Shown: positions 29,517 through 42,203, counted from the stretch's first letter. The stretch: DNA of 64,000 nucleotides from Hymenobacter metallilatus (GCF_003944705.1 NZ_RWIS01000003.1:62001-126000), one strand, 5' to 3'. Numbers and translations are program-made. Notes: a model not told the origin generated them from the sequence alone.

Positions 29517-29534
29517 TCTGTATATTCTCCTGCC

Positions 29535-30536
29535 ATGCCCGATTCCGAAGAATTTCTGACCGTTACGGACCTGAGTCTGGAAGAGCGGGGGGCGGTGGCA
29601 TTGCAGAACATCAGCTTCCGGCAGCAGCCCGGCCAGCGGCTGGCGCTGGTTGGCGAATCGGGGGCGGGTAAAAGCACCTTGCTGCAATGCATAGCCGGGC
29701 TGGTACAACCGAGCGGTGGTGAAATATGCTTTGCGGGACGGCGCGTGAAGGGCCCCCAGGAAGTGTTGGTGCCAGGCCATCCGGGCATCCTCTACCTGTC
29801 GCAAAAGTCGGAGCTGCCGCACTCATTGCGGGTAGGGCAGGTGCTGCGCTATGCCAACAAACAAGCCACTGCCGAGGCCGGGGCCGTGTACGAAATCTGC
29901 CGCATCACCCAGCTTATGAGCCGCCGCACCGACCAGCTTTCCGGGGGCGAGCAGCAGCGCGTGGCCCTGGCCCGGCTGCTGCTGTCGGCGCCCCGGCTGT
30001 TGCTGCTCGATGAGCCCTTCTCCAACCTCGACCGAAGCCATAAGCAGCAAATGCAGCGCATTGTCCGGGAAGTAGGGCAGGAGTTGGCCATTACCTGCCT
30101 GCTCGTGTCGCACGACTCGGTGGATACCCTGCCCTGGGCCGATGAGTTGCTGGTGCTCCACAAGGGCCGCCTGGTGCAGCAGGGGCCGCCGCAGCAGGTG
30201 TATCAGCAGCCCGCCAGCGAGTATACCGCCGCCTTGCTCGGCGACTACAGCCTGGCTCAGGGCTCCGATGTGCGGGCCTTGCTGGCTGCCCCGCGCCGCA
30301 AGCTGCCGGGTACTACGTTGCTGCTCCGCCCTGAAGCAGTGCAGGTGCATGGGCCCACGGAGCCCGGCGTACCGGCCCGGGTGCTGTCCGTACAGTTTAT
30401 GGGCAGTTATTTTGAAGCAGACCTGCTGCTGCCGGCTGGTAGCCAGGTGCGGGCGCGGGTGCCGGTGGCTCCGCCCGTGCATAGTACTGTAGCGGTCCGG
30501 CTGGCAGTTGGGGTGCCACACGTGTTTTTCGCCTGA
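29535..30536 (+). CDS. ABC transporter ATP-binding protein with C-terminal TOBE-like region
   Basis: Walker A GESGAGKSTLLQC, signature LSGGEQQRVALARLLL, Walker B LLLLDEPFSNLD; C-terminal LLLRPEAVQVHG... TOBE-like. ATG at 29535 preferred. Confidence 0.92.
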   Translation: MPDSEEFLTVTDLSLEERGAVALQNISFRQQPGQRLALVGESGAGKSTLLQCIAGLVQPSGGEICFAGRRVKGPQEVLVPGHPGILYLSQKSELPHSLRVGQVLRYANKQATAEAGAVYEICRITQLMSRRTDQLSGGEQQRVALARLLLSAPRLLLLDEPFSNLDRSHKQQMQRIVREVGQELAITCLLVSHDSVDTLPWADELLVLHKGRLVQQGPPQQVYQQPASEYTAALLGDYSLAQGSDVRALLAAPRRKLPGTTLLLRPEAVQVHGPTEPGVPARVLSVQFMGSYFEADLLLPAGSQVRARVPVAPPVHSTVAVRLAVGVPHVFFA

Positions 30537-30548
30537 TTTGCCTTGCTC

Positions 30549-31070
30549 ATGCTCCGTTCCGACCTCATTTTTCTGCGCCCCCTGGAAGCCGACGACCTGG
30601 AGTTTCTGTACGCGCTGGAAAATGATCCGGCAGTGTGGGGCGTGTCAGACACCCTGGCTCCCGTGTCGCGGCATGTGCTGCGCCAGTACCTGGATAGCGC
30701 CGCCGCCGATTTTTTTGAGGTGCGGCAGCTGCGGCTGGTGATAGGGGAGGCGGCTACCGGTGCAGCCGTGGGCACGCTGGATATTTTTGGATTTGAGCCC
30801 CTGCACCAGCGGGCCGGGGTGGGCATTACGCTGCTGGCTGCGCATCGGCAACGGGGCTATGCCCAAGCGGCCTTGGCGCTGCTGTTGCCCTATGCCCGGC
30901 AGGTACTACGGCTTCACCAGCTGCACTGCACCGTGGCCGCCGATAATGAGGCCAGTCTGCGCCTGTTTGCGGCGGCCGGGTTCCGGGAGGTGGGTGTACG
31001 CTACCAGTGGCTGCGCACTGCAGCCGGCTGGCAGAATGCCGTAGAGTTTCAGCGGCTGCTGGCGGAGTAA
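30549..31070 (+). CDS. GNAT-family N-acetyltransferase
   Basis: LRSDLIFLRPLEADDLEFLYALENDPAVW, RAGVGITLLAAHRQRGYAQAALALLLPYA, NEASLRLFAAAGFREVG. Confidence 0.9.
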   Translation: MLRSDLIFLRPLEADDLEFLYALENDPAVWGVSDTLAPVSRHVLRQYLDSAAADFFEVRQLRLVIGEAATGAAVGTLDIFGFEPLHQRAGVGITLLAAHRQRGYAQAALALLLPYARQVLRLHQLHCTVAADNEASLRLFAAAGFREVGVRYQWLRTAAGWQNAVEFQRLLAE

Positions 31071-31234
31071 CGGCCCGGAAACACGGGCAGCAATACGGTC
31101 TGTAACCAACAGCCAGAACAGCTTTCAAGCTCGACAATATCCTTTTGCAGAGGGGGGCGTATAGTACATACCCGTTCGGTTAGTGGGCCCGTGTTGCTGC
31201 CGGATAGTACCTATCATCTCATTCCTGCCCCTCT

Positions 31235-32446
31235 ATGCCGCTGTCCACAACTGCGGAGCCGCCCCTGCGTGCCTCTGCCACTTCTCAATCTGAACCCGCT
31301 GCCCCTGCCCAACCCGTACATTCTCCTTTACCCGACCTGGTGTGCTTTGCCCATTTGCACTGGGACTTTGTGTGGCAGCGCCCCCAGCACCTGATGTCGC
31401 GCTTTGCCCAGCACGGCCGGGTGTATTACGTGGAAGAGCCCTTCTTCCATATCGACGACCTGATTGAGCCCCACTTGGAAGTGAAGGAGCGCCAGCACGG
31501 ATTGAAAGTGCTGGTAGTACACTTGCCCAGCCAGCTGCGTAGCCAGGAGGAAGCGGCCGACCAAGCTCAGTATGAGGTGCTCCGCCAGTATTTCGCCGAG
31601 CAGGAGCTGCAGCAGTACATTTTCTGGTACTACACGCCCATGGCCCTGGGCAAGTCGCGCCAGTTCTCGCCCGTCCTGACCATCTACGACTGCATGGATG
31701 AGCTGGCCGCTTTCAAGTTTGCGCCCCCTGCTTTACGGGAGCGGGAGCAGGAGTTGTTTGGCCGAGCTGAGTACGTTTTCACGGGTGGCCACACGCTCTA
31801 CGAGGCCAAGCGCCAGCAGCACCCCAATGCGCACCCTTTTCCCAGCAGCATCGATAAAGCCCACTTTGGCCAGGCCCGGCAGCCCATGCCCGAGCCCCAG
31901 GACCAGGCCGGTATTGCGCACCCGCGCATTGGCTTCTTTGGTGTGGTTGATGAGCGGCTGGATATTGAGCTGCTGCGTCAGCTGGCCGATAACCACCCGG
32001 AGTGGCAGTTTGTCATTATTGGACCGGTGGTGAAGATTGACCCCGCTACCCTGCCCCGCCAACAGAACGTGCATTACCTGGGCAGTAAGGACTATCAGGA
32101 ACTACCAGCGTATTTGCGGGGTTGGGATGTAGCCACGCTGCTCTTTGCCGATAACGAGAGCACCAAATTCATCTCGCCCACCAAAACACCGGAATACCTG
32201 GCCGCTGGCCGACCCGTGGTGAGCACCCCCATCCGCGACGTGGTACGCCCCTACGGCGAGTTGGACCTCGTGCAGATTGCTGCTACTGCCCCCGAATTCG
32301 GGGAGGCCATTGAGCGGGCCCTTACGCAAACCCAGGATGCTGATTGGCGCCAGCGCACCGATGCGTATCTGGCTACCATCAGCTGGGACCAGACCTGGGA
32401 CCAGATGGTAGCACTCATACGCCACAAGCTACCGGCTTCCCGCTAA
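31235..32446 (+). CDS. Glycosyltransferase, GT-B/family 1-like
   Basis: LVCFAHLHWDFVWQRPQHLMSRFAQHGRVYYVEEP; IGFFGVVDERLDIELLRQLADNHPEWQFVIIGPVVKID; TKFISPTKTPEYLAAGRPVVSTPIRDVV. Directly upstream of glf. Confidence 0.9.
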   Translation: MPLSTTAEPPLRASATSQSEPAAPAQPVHSPLPDLVCFAHLHWDFVWQRPQHLMSRFAQHGRVYYVEEPFFHIDDLIEPHLEVKERQHGLKVLVVHLPSQLRSQEEAADQAQYEVLRQYFAEQELQQYIFWYYTPMALGKSRQFSPVLTIYDCMDELAAFKFAPPALREREQELFGRAEYVFTGGHTLYEAKRQQHPNAHPFPSSIDKAHFGQARQPMPEPQDQAGIAHPRIGFFGVVDERLDIELLRQLADNHPEWQFVIIGPVVKIDPATLPRQQNVHYLGSKDYQELPAYLRGWDVATLLFADNESTKFISPTKTPEYLAAGRPVVSTPIRDVVRPYGELDLVQIAATAPEFGEAIERALTQTQDADWRQRTDAYLATISWDQTWDQMVALIRHKLPASR

Positions 32447-32535
32447 TACTGATTGTGGCTTTCTGCCCCCTCCGCTCCGAGTACCACACAACCCGCCCCA
32501 TTTCCCCTATCCTTTCTCCCCAAACACTGCTAGTT

Positions 32536-33714
32536 ATGTTCGATTATCTCATCGTGGGCGCCGGTTTTGCCGGTAGTGTGCTAGCCGAGCGGCTGGCCAC
32601 ACGCTCCAACAAAAAAGTGCTGATTGTAGACAAGCGCTGCCACATTGCCGGCAATGCCTACGACCACTATAACGAGGAAGGCATCCTGGTCCATAAATAC
32701 GGCCCGCATATCTTTCATACCAACTCCAAAGAGGTATTCGAATACCTCTCTAATTTCACCGAGTGGCGCCCGTATGAGCACCGCGTATTGGCTTCCGTGG
32801 ACGGACAGCTGGTGCCCATGCCCATTAACCTGGACACCATTAATAAGCTCTACGGCCTCTCGCTGAACAGCTTCGAGGTGGAACAATTCTTTGAGTCGCA
32901 AGCCGAGGAAGTGCCCGTTATCCGCACCTCCGAAGATGTTGTGGTGAGCAAAGTAGGCCGCCAGCTCTACGAGAAGTTCTTCAAGAACTACACCCGTAAG
33001 CAGTGGGGCCTCGACCCCTCGGAGCTGGACAAATCAGTAACGAGCCGCGTACCCACTCGCACCAACCGCGACGACCGGTACTTCACCGACACGTATCAGG
33101 CCATGCCCCTGCACGGCTACACCCGCATGTTCGAGCGGCTGCTGGACCACCCCAACATTAAGGTGATGCTCAACACCGACTACCACGACATCATCGACTT
33201 CATTCCCTTCAAGGAAATGATTTTTACGGGCCCCGTGGACGAGTACTTCGACTTCAAGTACGGCAAGCTGCCCTACCGCTCCCTGGAGTTCAAGCATGAA
33301 ACCCTGAACGTGGAGCAGCACCTGGCCGCCCCGGTAGTGAACTACCCCAACGACAACCTCTACACCCGCATCACCGAGTTCAAAGCCCTCACCGGCCAGA
33401 AACACCCCAAAACGGCCTTGGTGTACGAGTACCCCAAAGCCGAAGGCGACCCATACTATCCCGTACCGCGCCTGGAAAATGCTGAGCTGTACAACAAGTA
33501 CAAGAAACTGGCCGATGAGACCCCCAACGTGCATTTCGTGGGTCGCCTAGCGACTTATAAGTACTACAACATGGATCAGGTAGTGGCCCAAGCCCTCACG
33601 CTCTACAAGAAGCTCACCGAGAAAGAGGAAAGCTTCAAGCCCAAAAAGCCCGCTATTACCGGCTCCACCTCCATCATGGAGAAGCTGGTCCCCCGCGACC
33701 CGGCCAAGGAGTAG
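32536..33714 (+). CDS. glf: UDP-galactopyranose mutase
   Basis: MFDYLIVGAGFAGSVLAERLATRSNKKVLIVDKRCHIAGNAYDHYNEEGILVHKYGPHIFHTNSKEVFEYLS; C-terminal HFVGRLATYKYYNMDQVVAQAL. ATG at 32536 preferred. Confidence 0.95.
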   Translation: MFDYLIVGAGFAGSVLAERLATRSNKKVLIVDKRCHIAGNAYDHYNEEGILVHKYGPHIFHTNSKEVFEYLSNFTEWRPYEHRVLASVDGQLVPMPINLDTINKLYGLSLNSFEVEQFFESQAEEVPVIRTSEDVVVSKVGRQLYEKFFKNYTRKQWGLDPSELDKSVTSRVPTRTNRDDRYFTDTYQAMPLHGYTRMFERLLDHPNIKVMLNTDYHDIIDFIPFKEMIFTGPVDEYFDFKYGKLPYRSLEFKHETLNVEQHLAAPVVNYPNDNLYTRITEFKALTGQKHPKTALVYEYPKAEGDPYYPVPRLENAELYNKYKKLADETPNVHFVGRLATYKYYNMDQVVAQALTLYKKLTEKEESFKPKKPAITGSTSIMEKLVPRDPAKE

Positions 33715-33715
33715 C

Positions 33716-33908
33716 AGTGAAATGGTGAGGTTGGCGTAATTAGGTACTTGTCATCCTGAGCGCAGCGAAGGACCTTATCACGCTAGAACGGTTGTCGGAA
33801 TAACGAATTGTCCAGCGTGATAAGGCCCTTCGCTGCGCTCAGAATGACAGGGGTTTCGTTCTTTCACTAGTCTGCAATTTCACCATCTCATCATCTCACC
33901 ACTTCACC
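33716..33908. repeat. Nested intergenic inverted-repeat element (outer GTGAAATGGTGAGG type, inner GTCATCCTGAGCGCAGCGAAGG type)
   Basis: Outer arms agtgaaatggtgaggttgg / ...tcaccatctcatcatctcaccacttcacc; inner arms gtcatcctgagcgcagcgaaggaccttatcacgct (33751-33785) and agcgtgataaggcccttcgctgcgctcagaatgac (33815-33849). Confidence 0.8.
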
Positions 33909-33929
33909 GTTCGTCTGACAAGAAATCCG

Positions 33930-33977
33930 AAACGACAAACCCCGCACACTCTTTGAGGTGCGGGGTTTGTCGTTTTG
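33930..33977 (+). terminator. Rho-independent-like terminator
   Basis: aacgacaaaccccgcacactctttgaggtgcggggtttgtcgtttt. Confidence 0.8.
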
Positions 33978-34077
33978 GGGGCCAGGGCGACGTGTTTGCG
34001 GCAAACTAGCCGGGAGTTTCCCGAAAAACGCCGTAAATTTGAGTTGCGCCCCGGCGTTTCAATTAAGGTAAACCAGC

Positions 34078-37479
<3,402 letters not shown>

Positions 37480-37532
37480 ATCACGGATGTAGACGGATTT
37501 TTCGGATTACACGGATCTCGTTGACTATTACT

Positions 37533-37567
37533 GAACCGCCCCGGCCCTATGCCGGGGCGGTTTTTTG
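37533..37567 (+). terminator. Rho-independent terminator after secA
   Basis: aaccgccccggccctatgccggggcggttttttg. Confidence 0.8.
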
Positions 37568-37723
37568 TAGCGCGCAGCTCTGCTTCGCGCACGAGCGAAG
37601 CGAGTAACAGGCATATGGTTCACACGCGCAGGAACTCGCTTCGCTCGTGCGCGAAGCAGAGCTGCGCGCTACTCATATGTTACTCGCTTTGCTCATGCGC
37701 GAGGCAGAGCTGCGCGCTACTCG
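37567..37723. repeat. Three copies of a ~42-bp TAGCGCGCAGCTCTGCTTCGCGCACGAGCGAAGCGAGTAAC repeat, one inverted relative to the other two
   Basis: 37567-37607 gtagcgcgcagctctgcttcgcgcacgagcgaagcgagtaac; inverted 37634-37674 actcgcttcgctcgtgcgcgaagcagagctgcgcgctactc; 37679-37722 gttactcgctttgctcatgcgcgaggcagagctgcgcgctactc. Confidence 0.9.
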
Positions 37724-37731
37724 TACCTTTG
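37724..37731 (+). promoter_or_regulatory. Candidate Bacteroidota -7 promoter element (TAnnTTTG)
   Basis: TACCTTTG just upstream of the GTG start of deoC; no well-spaced -33 TTG was found. Confidence 0.35.
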
Positions 37732-37736
37732 CCCTC

Positions 37737-38408
37737 GTGAACCTCGCCCCCTATATCGACCATACGCTGCTGAAGCCGGATGCCACGCCGGAGCAGATTG
37801 CCCGGCTTTGCGCCGAAGCCGCCCACTACCGTTTTGCCAGCGTGTGCGTGCCGCCCTGCTACGTGCGGCTGGCGGCCGAGGAGCTGCACGGCTCCGGCGT
37901 GCCGGTGTGTACGGTTATCGGCTTTCCGCTGGGCTACTCCCTGGCTAAAGTGAAGTTCTTCGAGGCGCACCAAGCGCTGGCCGAAGGCGCTACCGAACTG
38001 GACATGGTCATCAACGTGGGGGCGCTGAAGGCCGGTCGGCTGGAAGAAGTGGAGGAGGAAATCGGGCAGCTCACCGAGCTGTGCCACCTGCGTGGGGCCT
38101 TGCTCAAAGTCATCATTGAAACGGCCCTGCTGACGGAGCAGGAAATTGTAACAGCCTGCCGCCTGTGCGAAGAAGCCGGGGCCGACTTCGTAAAGACTTC
38201 TACCGGCTTCGCCAGCCGGGGCGCGTCGGTGGCCGATATTGCCCTGATGCGCCAATCGTTGCCGGCGGCTATTCGTATCAAAGCCTCGGGCGGTATCCGG
38301 GAGCGGGCGTTTGCCCTGGCGCTGGTGCAGGCCGGCGCCGACCGGATTGGTTCCTCCAATAGTCTGGCTTTAGTGGCCGAATCTTCCCATGAAACATCTG
38401 CTACGTAA
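37737..38408 (+). CDS. deoC: Deoxyribose-phosphate aldolase
   Basis: LAPYIDHTLLKPDATPEQIARLCAEA, VCTVIGFPLGYSLAKVKFFEA, ELDMVINVGALKAGR, KVIIETALLTEQEI, DFVKTSTGFASRGASVADIALM, IRIKASGGIRERAFALALVQAGADRIGSSNSLALV. GTG at 37737 preferred because upstream ATGs lie in the repeat. Confidence 0.94.
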   Translation: MNLAPYIDHTLLKPDATPEQIARLCAEAAHYRFASVCVPPCYVRLAAEELHGSGVPVCTVIGFPLGYSLAKVKFFEAHQALAEGATELDMVINVGALKAGRLEEVEEEIGQLTELCHLRGALLKVIIETALLTEQEIVTACRLCEEAGADFVKTSTGFASRGASVADIALMRQSLPAAIRIKASGGIRERAFALALVQAGADRIGSSNSLALVAESSHETSAT

Positions 38409-38949
38409 CGTGCTGCTGCTGTCTGCCCTGTTTTCACTTGGTGCCTGCGCCGGTTCGGGGCCAGCTGCTCCGGCTGCCTCCACTGCGCCTGATACCACGC
38501 GCAAAGCCACTACGGTACCAGCCACCACGCCCGCGGCCGAAGACCTGAGCCGCTACCGGCCGGTATTTGCTGCTCCCAAGGTATCTGCCACGGTTTCGGC
38601 GGCACCCGCCCGCCCCATAACGCCTACCAACCAGGTAAATGCCCAGGTAGAGCAGCGCCTGCGCGACCAGGCCTACACTAACCAGCAGGTGAAGTATGCT
38701 CAAGGCTACCGCATTCTGGCCTACGTGGGTCTGGAGAAAGATCAGGCTATGGCTATTCGCCGGGCCGTTATCAGCCGCTACCCCGAGGAAACTGATTATC
38801 TGGCCTTCAAACAGCCTATTTTCCGCCTCTGGGTTGGCGACTACCTGACCCGGCTGGAGGCGGAGCAGGCGCTGCTGCGCATCCGGCCGCTGGCGCCCAA
38901 AGCTGAGCTGGAATCGGCCCAGGTTATCATCAACAAGACCGCCTATTAA
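38389..38949 (+). CDS. SPOR-domain lipoprotein
   Basis: MKHLLRNVLLLSALFSLGAC lipobox; C-terminal QGYRILAYVGLEKDQAMAIRRAVISRYPEETDYLAFKQPIFRLWVGDYLTRLEAEQALLRIRPLAPKAELESAQV is SPOR-like. Overlaps the deoC end. Confidence 0.8.
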   Translation: MKHLLRNVLLLSALFSLGACAGSGPAAPAASTAPDTTRKATTVPATTPAAEDLSRYRPVFAAPKVSATVSAAPARPITPTNQVNAQVEQRLRDQAYTNQQVKYAQGYRILAYVGLEKDQAMAIRRAVISRYPEETDYLAFKQPIFRLWVGDYLTRLEAEQALLRIRPLAPKAELESAQVIINKTAY

Positions 38950-38984
38950 TCAGCTGGGCCGCGTGGGGCCGATACACCTTCGGT

Positions 38985-39380
38985 ATGGCAAGTATGCGCC
39001 AATTGCAGTGGGATGAGCTGGACCTGTTACAGGGGCTGGAAGTGGTTCCTACTGAAAACGACAACGGCGGCCTGCAGTTTGAGGTAGCCGAGGCCGGCCT
39101 GAAGCTGCTGGTAACGCTCTGGCCCCATGCCGGCGTAGTGGATGTCACGCTGGTGCACCAGGCCACCCGGGCTATTCTGCTGGATTTTACGGTGGCTGTG
39201 CGCGGCCGTATCCGCTACAACAACGACAAACGCGGCCAGTATCTGGAGTTTCCGGATTGCGTGCTGGTGAGCCGTATATCCTTTTCTTTGGAGCAGGATG
39301 AGGCCGCGTTTAATCCCAATACCTTGGGCCGGCCCATGCTCCTGGCGGTGCGCCCGTACCCCAGCGTCCTGTTCGAATAA
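38985..39380 (+). CDS. Hypothetical protein (131 aa)
   Basis: Intact ORF in an operon-like context; no family recognised. Confidence 0.65.
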   Translation: MASMRQLQWDELDLLQGLEVVPTENDNGGLQFEVAEAGLKLLVTLWPHAGVVDVTLVHQATRAILLDFTVAVRGRIRYNNDKRGQYLEFPDCVLVSRISFSLEQDEAAFNPNTLGRPMLLAVRPYPSVLFE

Positions 39381-39477
39381 TTGCTGCCGGCCCGGCTGCC
39401 CGGTGGGAGCTTTTGTACCAGTCGGTGCGGCGTAGTCGTTTACGTTTTTACTTGTTCTGCAGCTGCAGCCTTGCCTT

Positions 39478-40674
39478 ATGCTTCATCTGATACCCCGCAT
39501 CAAAATGCTGGCCGCCGAGGCTGCCGCCGATACCGTAGCCCTGCGTCAGCACCTGCACGCCCACCCGGAGCTGTCGTTCCAGGAGCACAACACAATGGCC
39601 TTCGTCACGGGGCAGCTGCGCAAGCTGGGCCTGGAGCCGCAGCCCATTGCCGGTACCGGGGTGGTGGCCTTGGTAGAAGGCCGCAGCCCGGGCAAGCGCA
39701 CCGTAGCCCTGCGTGCCGATATGGACGCGCTACCCATTACAGAGCAGAATGAGGTGCCCTACAAATCAACCAACCCCGGCGTGATGCACGCCTGCGGCCA
39801 CGATGTGCACACGGCTTCCCTGCTGGGTGTGGCCCGTATTCTGGTGGCGCTGAAAGACGAGTTTGAGGGCACCGTGAAGCTCATGTTTCAGCCCGGCGAA
39901 GAGCTGCTGCCAGGCGGCGCTTCGTTGATGATTGAGGAAGGCGTGCTGGAAAACCCCAAGCCGGCCAGCGTACTGGGCCAGCACGTGTTTCCGCGCCTGC
40001 CGGCCGGCAAAGTGGGCCTGCGCGCCGGCCGCTACATGGCCAGCACCGACGAGCTGTACCTGACCGTGCGCGGCAAAGGGGGCCATGGGGCCATGCCCGA
40101 ACAGAACATCGACCCCGTGCTGGTGGCCGCCCACATCATTGTGGCCGCTCAGCAGATTGTAAGCCGCCGCGCCAACCCCAAGCTGCCCTCGGTGCTGTCG
40201 TTCGGGAAAGTCATTGCCCAGGGCGCTACCAACGTCATTCCGAATGAGGTGTACCTGGAAGGCACGTTCCGGACCCTGAACGAGGAGTGGCGCAACGAGG
40301 CCCACGAGCACCTGCGCCGCCTCTGCGAAGGGCTGGCCGAGAGCATGGGTGCCACCTGTGAGCTGGAAATCCGCCGCGGCTACCCCTACCTGGAAAACGA
40401 GCCTGCCCTCACCGCCCGCACCGAGCAGGCCGCCGTGGAGTACCTGGGCCGCGAAAACGTGGTGGAGCTGGACCAGTGGATGGCCGCCGAGGACTTCGCC
40501 TATTTCAGCCAGGCCGCCAGCGCCTGCTTCTACCGCCTAGGCACCGCCGCCGCCGACGGCAGCAGCCGCTTCACGTCCTCCGTGCACACCCCCACCTTCG
40601 ATATCGACGCTCAAGCCCTGCAAACCGGCCCCGGGCTGATGGCCTGGCTGGCACTGCGGGAGCTGGCAGAGTAA
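39478..40674 (+). CDS. M20-family amidohydrolase (N-acyl-amino-acid hydrolase/hippurate hydrolase type)
   Basis: LRQHLHAHPELSFQEHNT, VALRADMDALPITEQNEVPYKSTNPGVMHACGHDVHTASLLGVARIL, FQPGEELLPGGASLMIEEGVLE, GHGAMPEQNIDPVLVAAHII. Confidence 0.95.
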   Translation: MLHLIPRIKMLAAEAAADTVALRQHLHAHPELSFQEHNTMAFVTGQLRKLGLEPQPIAGTGVVALVEGRSPGKRTVALRADMDALPITEQNEVPYKSTNPGVMHACGHDVHTASLLGVARILVALKDEFEGTVKLMFQPGEELLPGGASLMIEEGVLENPKPASVLGQHVFPRLPAGKVGLRAGRYMASTDELYLTVRGKGGHGAMPEQNIDPVLVAAHIIVAAQQIVSRRANPKLPSVLSFGKVIAQGATNVIPNEVYLEGTFRTLNEEWRNEAHEHLRRLCEGLAESMGATCELEIRRGYPYLENEPALTARTEQAAVEYLGRENVVELDQWMAAEDFAYFSQAASACFYRLGTAAADGSSRFTSSVHTPTFDIDAQALQTGPGLMAWLALRELAE

Positions 40675-40731
40675 CGAACCGTTCACTACCTGGCGTCCCT
40701 TCACCCTGGTTTTCAAGAAAATTTATATCCG

Positions 40732-41556
40732 ATGCGTGTTTATCCCCTGTTGCTGGCAACCGTTGCCGTGCTGTTCTCCGCTTCCTCAGTCCAGGCCCAG
40801 CGCCGTACCAAGGGGTTTACCGTATTGCAGCCTCAGGTGCAAGCGGAGCTGCCGCTCAGCGGCAACGACTACCTGTTTGGAGCCCTGAACCTACAGCATT
40901 TCGATACCGACCTGGAGGCTACGCCGCTTTTTTCGGGGCAGGGCCTGCGGCTGGGCTATGAGCATTTTTTTAATGACCAATGGAGTTGGGGGGCAGTATT
41001 GAACGGGCAGCGCGTGCAAACAACTTCATTCTACTCCGCTGCAAGCTACTCGCACTTTTTGCTGCCCGAGGTTTTCGGCCGGCACTGGAATACGCTCGGT
41101 AGCGTCAATTTTCGACAACGGTTGGCTATTGGCTACACCTGGCCGTTGGATGTAGCGAATTCCGGCCGGTTTCTGGCCAGCCTCCGCCTGGACGTAGACC
41201 GGATTTTCCCGCTGGGTAGCAGTGGCCTAGCCCTGCGCCCGCGCCTGGCCCTGGAGCCTGTAACCTACCTCCGCTTCCAGCGCGACGCCAATGAAGCCAA
41301 AGAGCCATTCCTGGATTTCTCGGAGCTACGCGGAGAAGTAGGTGTGCGCCTCTCGCCCCGCTTCGATTTCACGCCTTGGTTTTCCTGGCAGAACAGCTAC
41401 AGCATTGCCCTGCCCCAGTACAATGCCGATGGTACTGTGAAGATACCCGGCGGTAACAGCCGCTACGTGCAGCCAGCAGTGGGGCTGGATTTGCGCATCA
41501 CGCTAGGCAAAAACGCGGGTAGTGCTGAGCGTCGGCAGCTGCCCACGCAGTATTAG
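40732..41556 (+). CDS. Secreted/outer-membrane beta-barrel-like hypothetical protein
   Basis: Signal peptide MRVYPLLLATVAVLFSASSVQAQ; alternating amphipathic strands. Confidence 0.65.
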   Translation: MRVYPLLLATVAVLFSASSVQAQRRTKGFTVLQPQVQAELPLSGNDYLFGALNLQHFDTDLEATPLFSGQGLRLGYEHFFNDQWSWGAVLNGQRVQTTSFYSAASYSHFLLPEVFGRHWNTLGSVNFRQRLAIGYTWPLDVANSGRFLASLRLDVDRIFPLGSSGLALRPRLALEPVTYLRFQRDANEAKEPFLDFSELRGEVGVRLSPRFDFTPWFSWQNSYSIALPQYNADGTVKIPGGNSRYVQPAVGLDLRITLGKNAGSAERRQLPTQY

Positions 41557-41768
41557 TGTCATATTGTCTGATAACGTTTGCTCGGTAATTGTCACCCTGC
41601 AGCTCGTTTGGGGCGTTTTTTCGTAGATAGGTGACAAATAGTTATCTGATTATAAAAATATTAAGACATAATGTCATTAAAAGTCGATTGGTATAGGATT
41701 TATAGGTAGAGAGGGTGTCCGCGCAGTAGCGGCGGACATTCCTTCTCAACTTTAAACTCCATACTACC

Positions 41769-42203
41769 ATGGCAACTCTGCTGTATAACAACCGCCCCGC
41801 CCGCGCTTTCAATTCGGTTCTCAGTGAAATGCTGCGCGACACCCTGCCTGCTCTCAATGAGCCGGTAAAAACCTTTGTTCCTCAGGCCGACGTGCTGGAA
41901 GGCCCCGCTGGGTTTGAACTGCACTTGCTGCTCCCAGGGGTGGCGAAGGAAGATGTGAAAATCGACTTCCAGGACAGCCAGCTTACCATCAGTGGGGAGC
42001 GTAAAGCTCCGGAAAGCACGGATGAGCAGACCCCGAAATTCCGCCGCGTGGAGTCGGGTTACGGCAGCTTCTCCCGCAGCTTCCGCCTGCCCGATACGGT
42101 GGAGGTAACGGCCATTGAGGCCGAACTCACCAACGGCATCCTGCGCCTGCAGCTGCCCTTCGACAGCAAGAAGGTAACCAAGCATCAGATAGAAGTGCGC
42201 TAA
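41769..42203 (+). CDS. Hsp20/alpha-crystallin family small heat shock protein
   Basis: FVPQADVLEGPAGFELHLLLPGVAKEDVKIDFQDSQLTISGERK...GSFSRSFRLPDTVEVTAIEAELTNGILRLQLP. Confidence 0.95.
   Translation: MATLLYNNRPARAFNSVLSEMLRDTLPALNEPVKTFVPQADVLEGPAGFELHLLLPGVAKEDVKIDFQDSQLTISGERKAPESTDEQTPKFRRVESGYGSFSRSFRLPDTVEVTAIEAELTNGILRLQLPFDSKKVTKHQIEVR

Noticed and set aside
37567-37723. CRISPR-like array
   Set aside because: Only three copies, one of them inverted, palindromic, no uniform spacers and no cas genes; better explained as a dispersed palindromic repeat.
37549-37740. 63-aa ORF across the secA-deoC gap
   Set aside because: Entirely repeat- and terminator-derived; no coding support.
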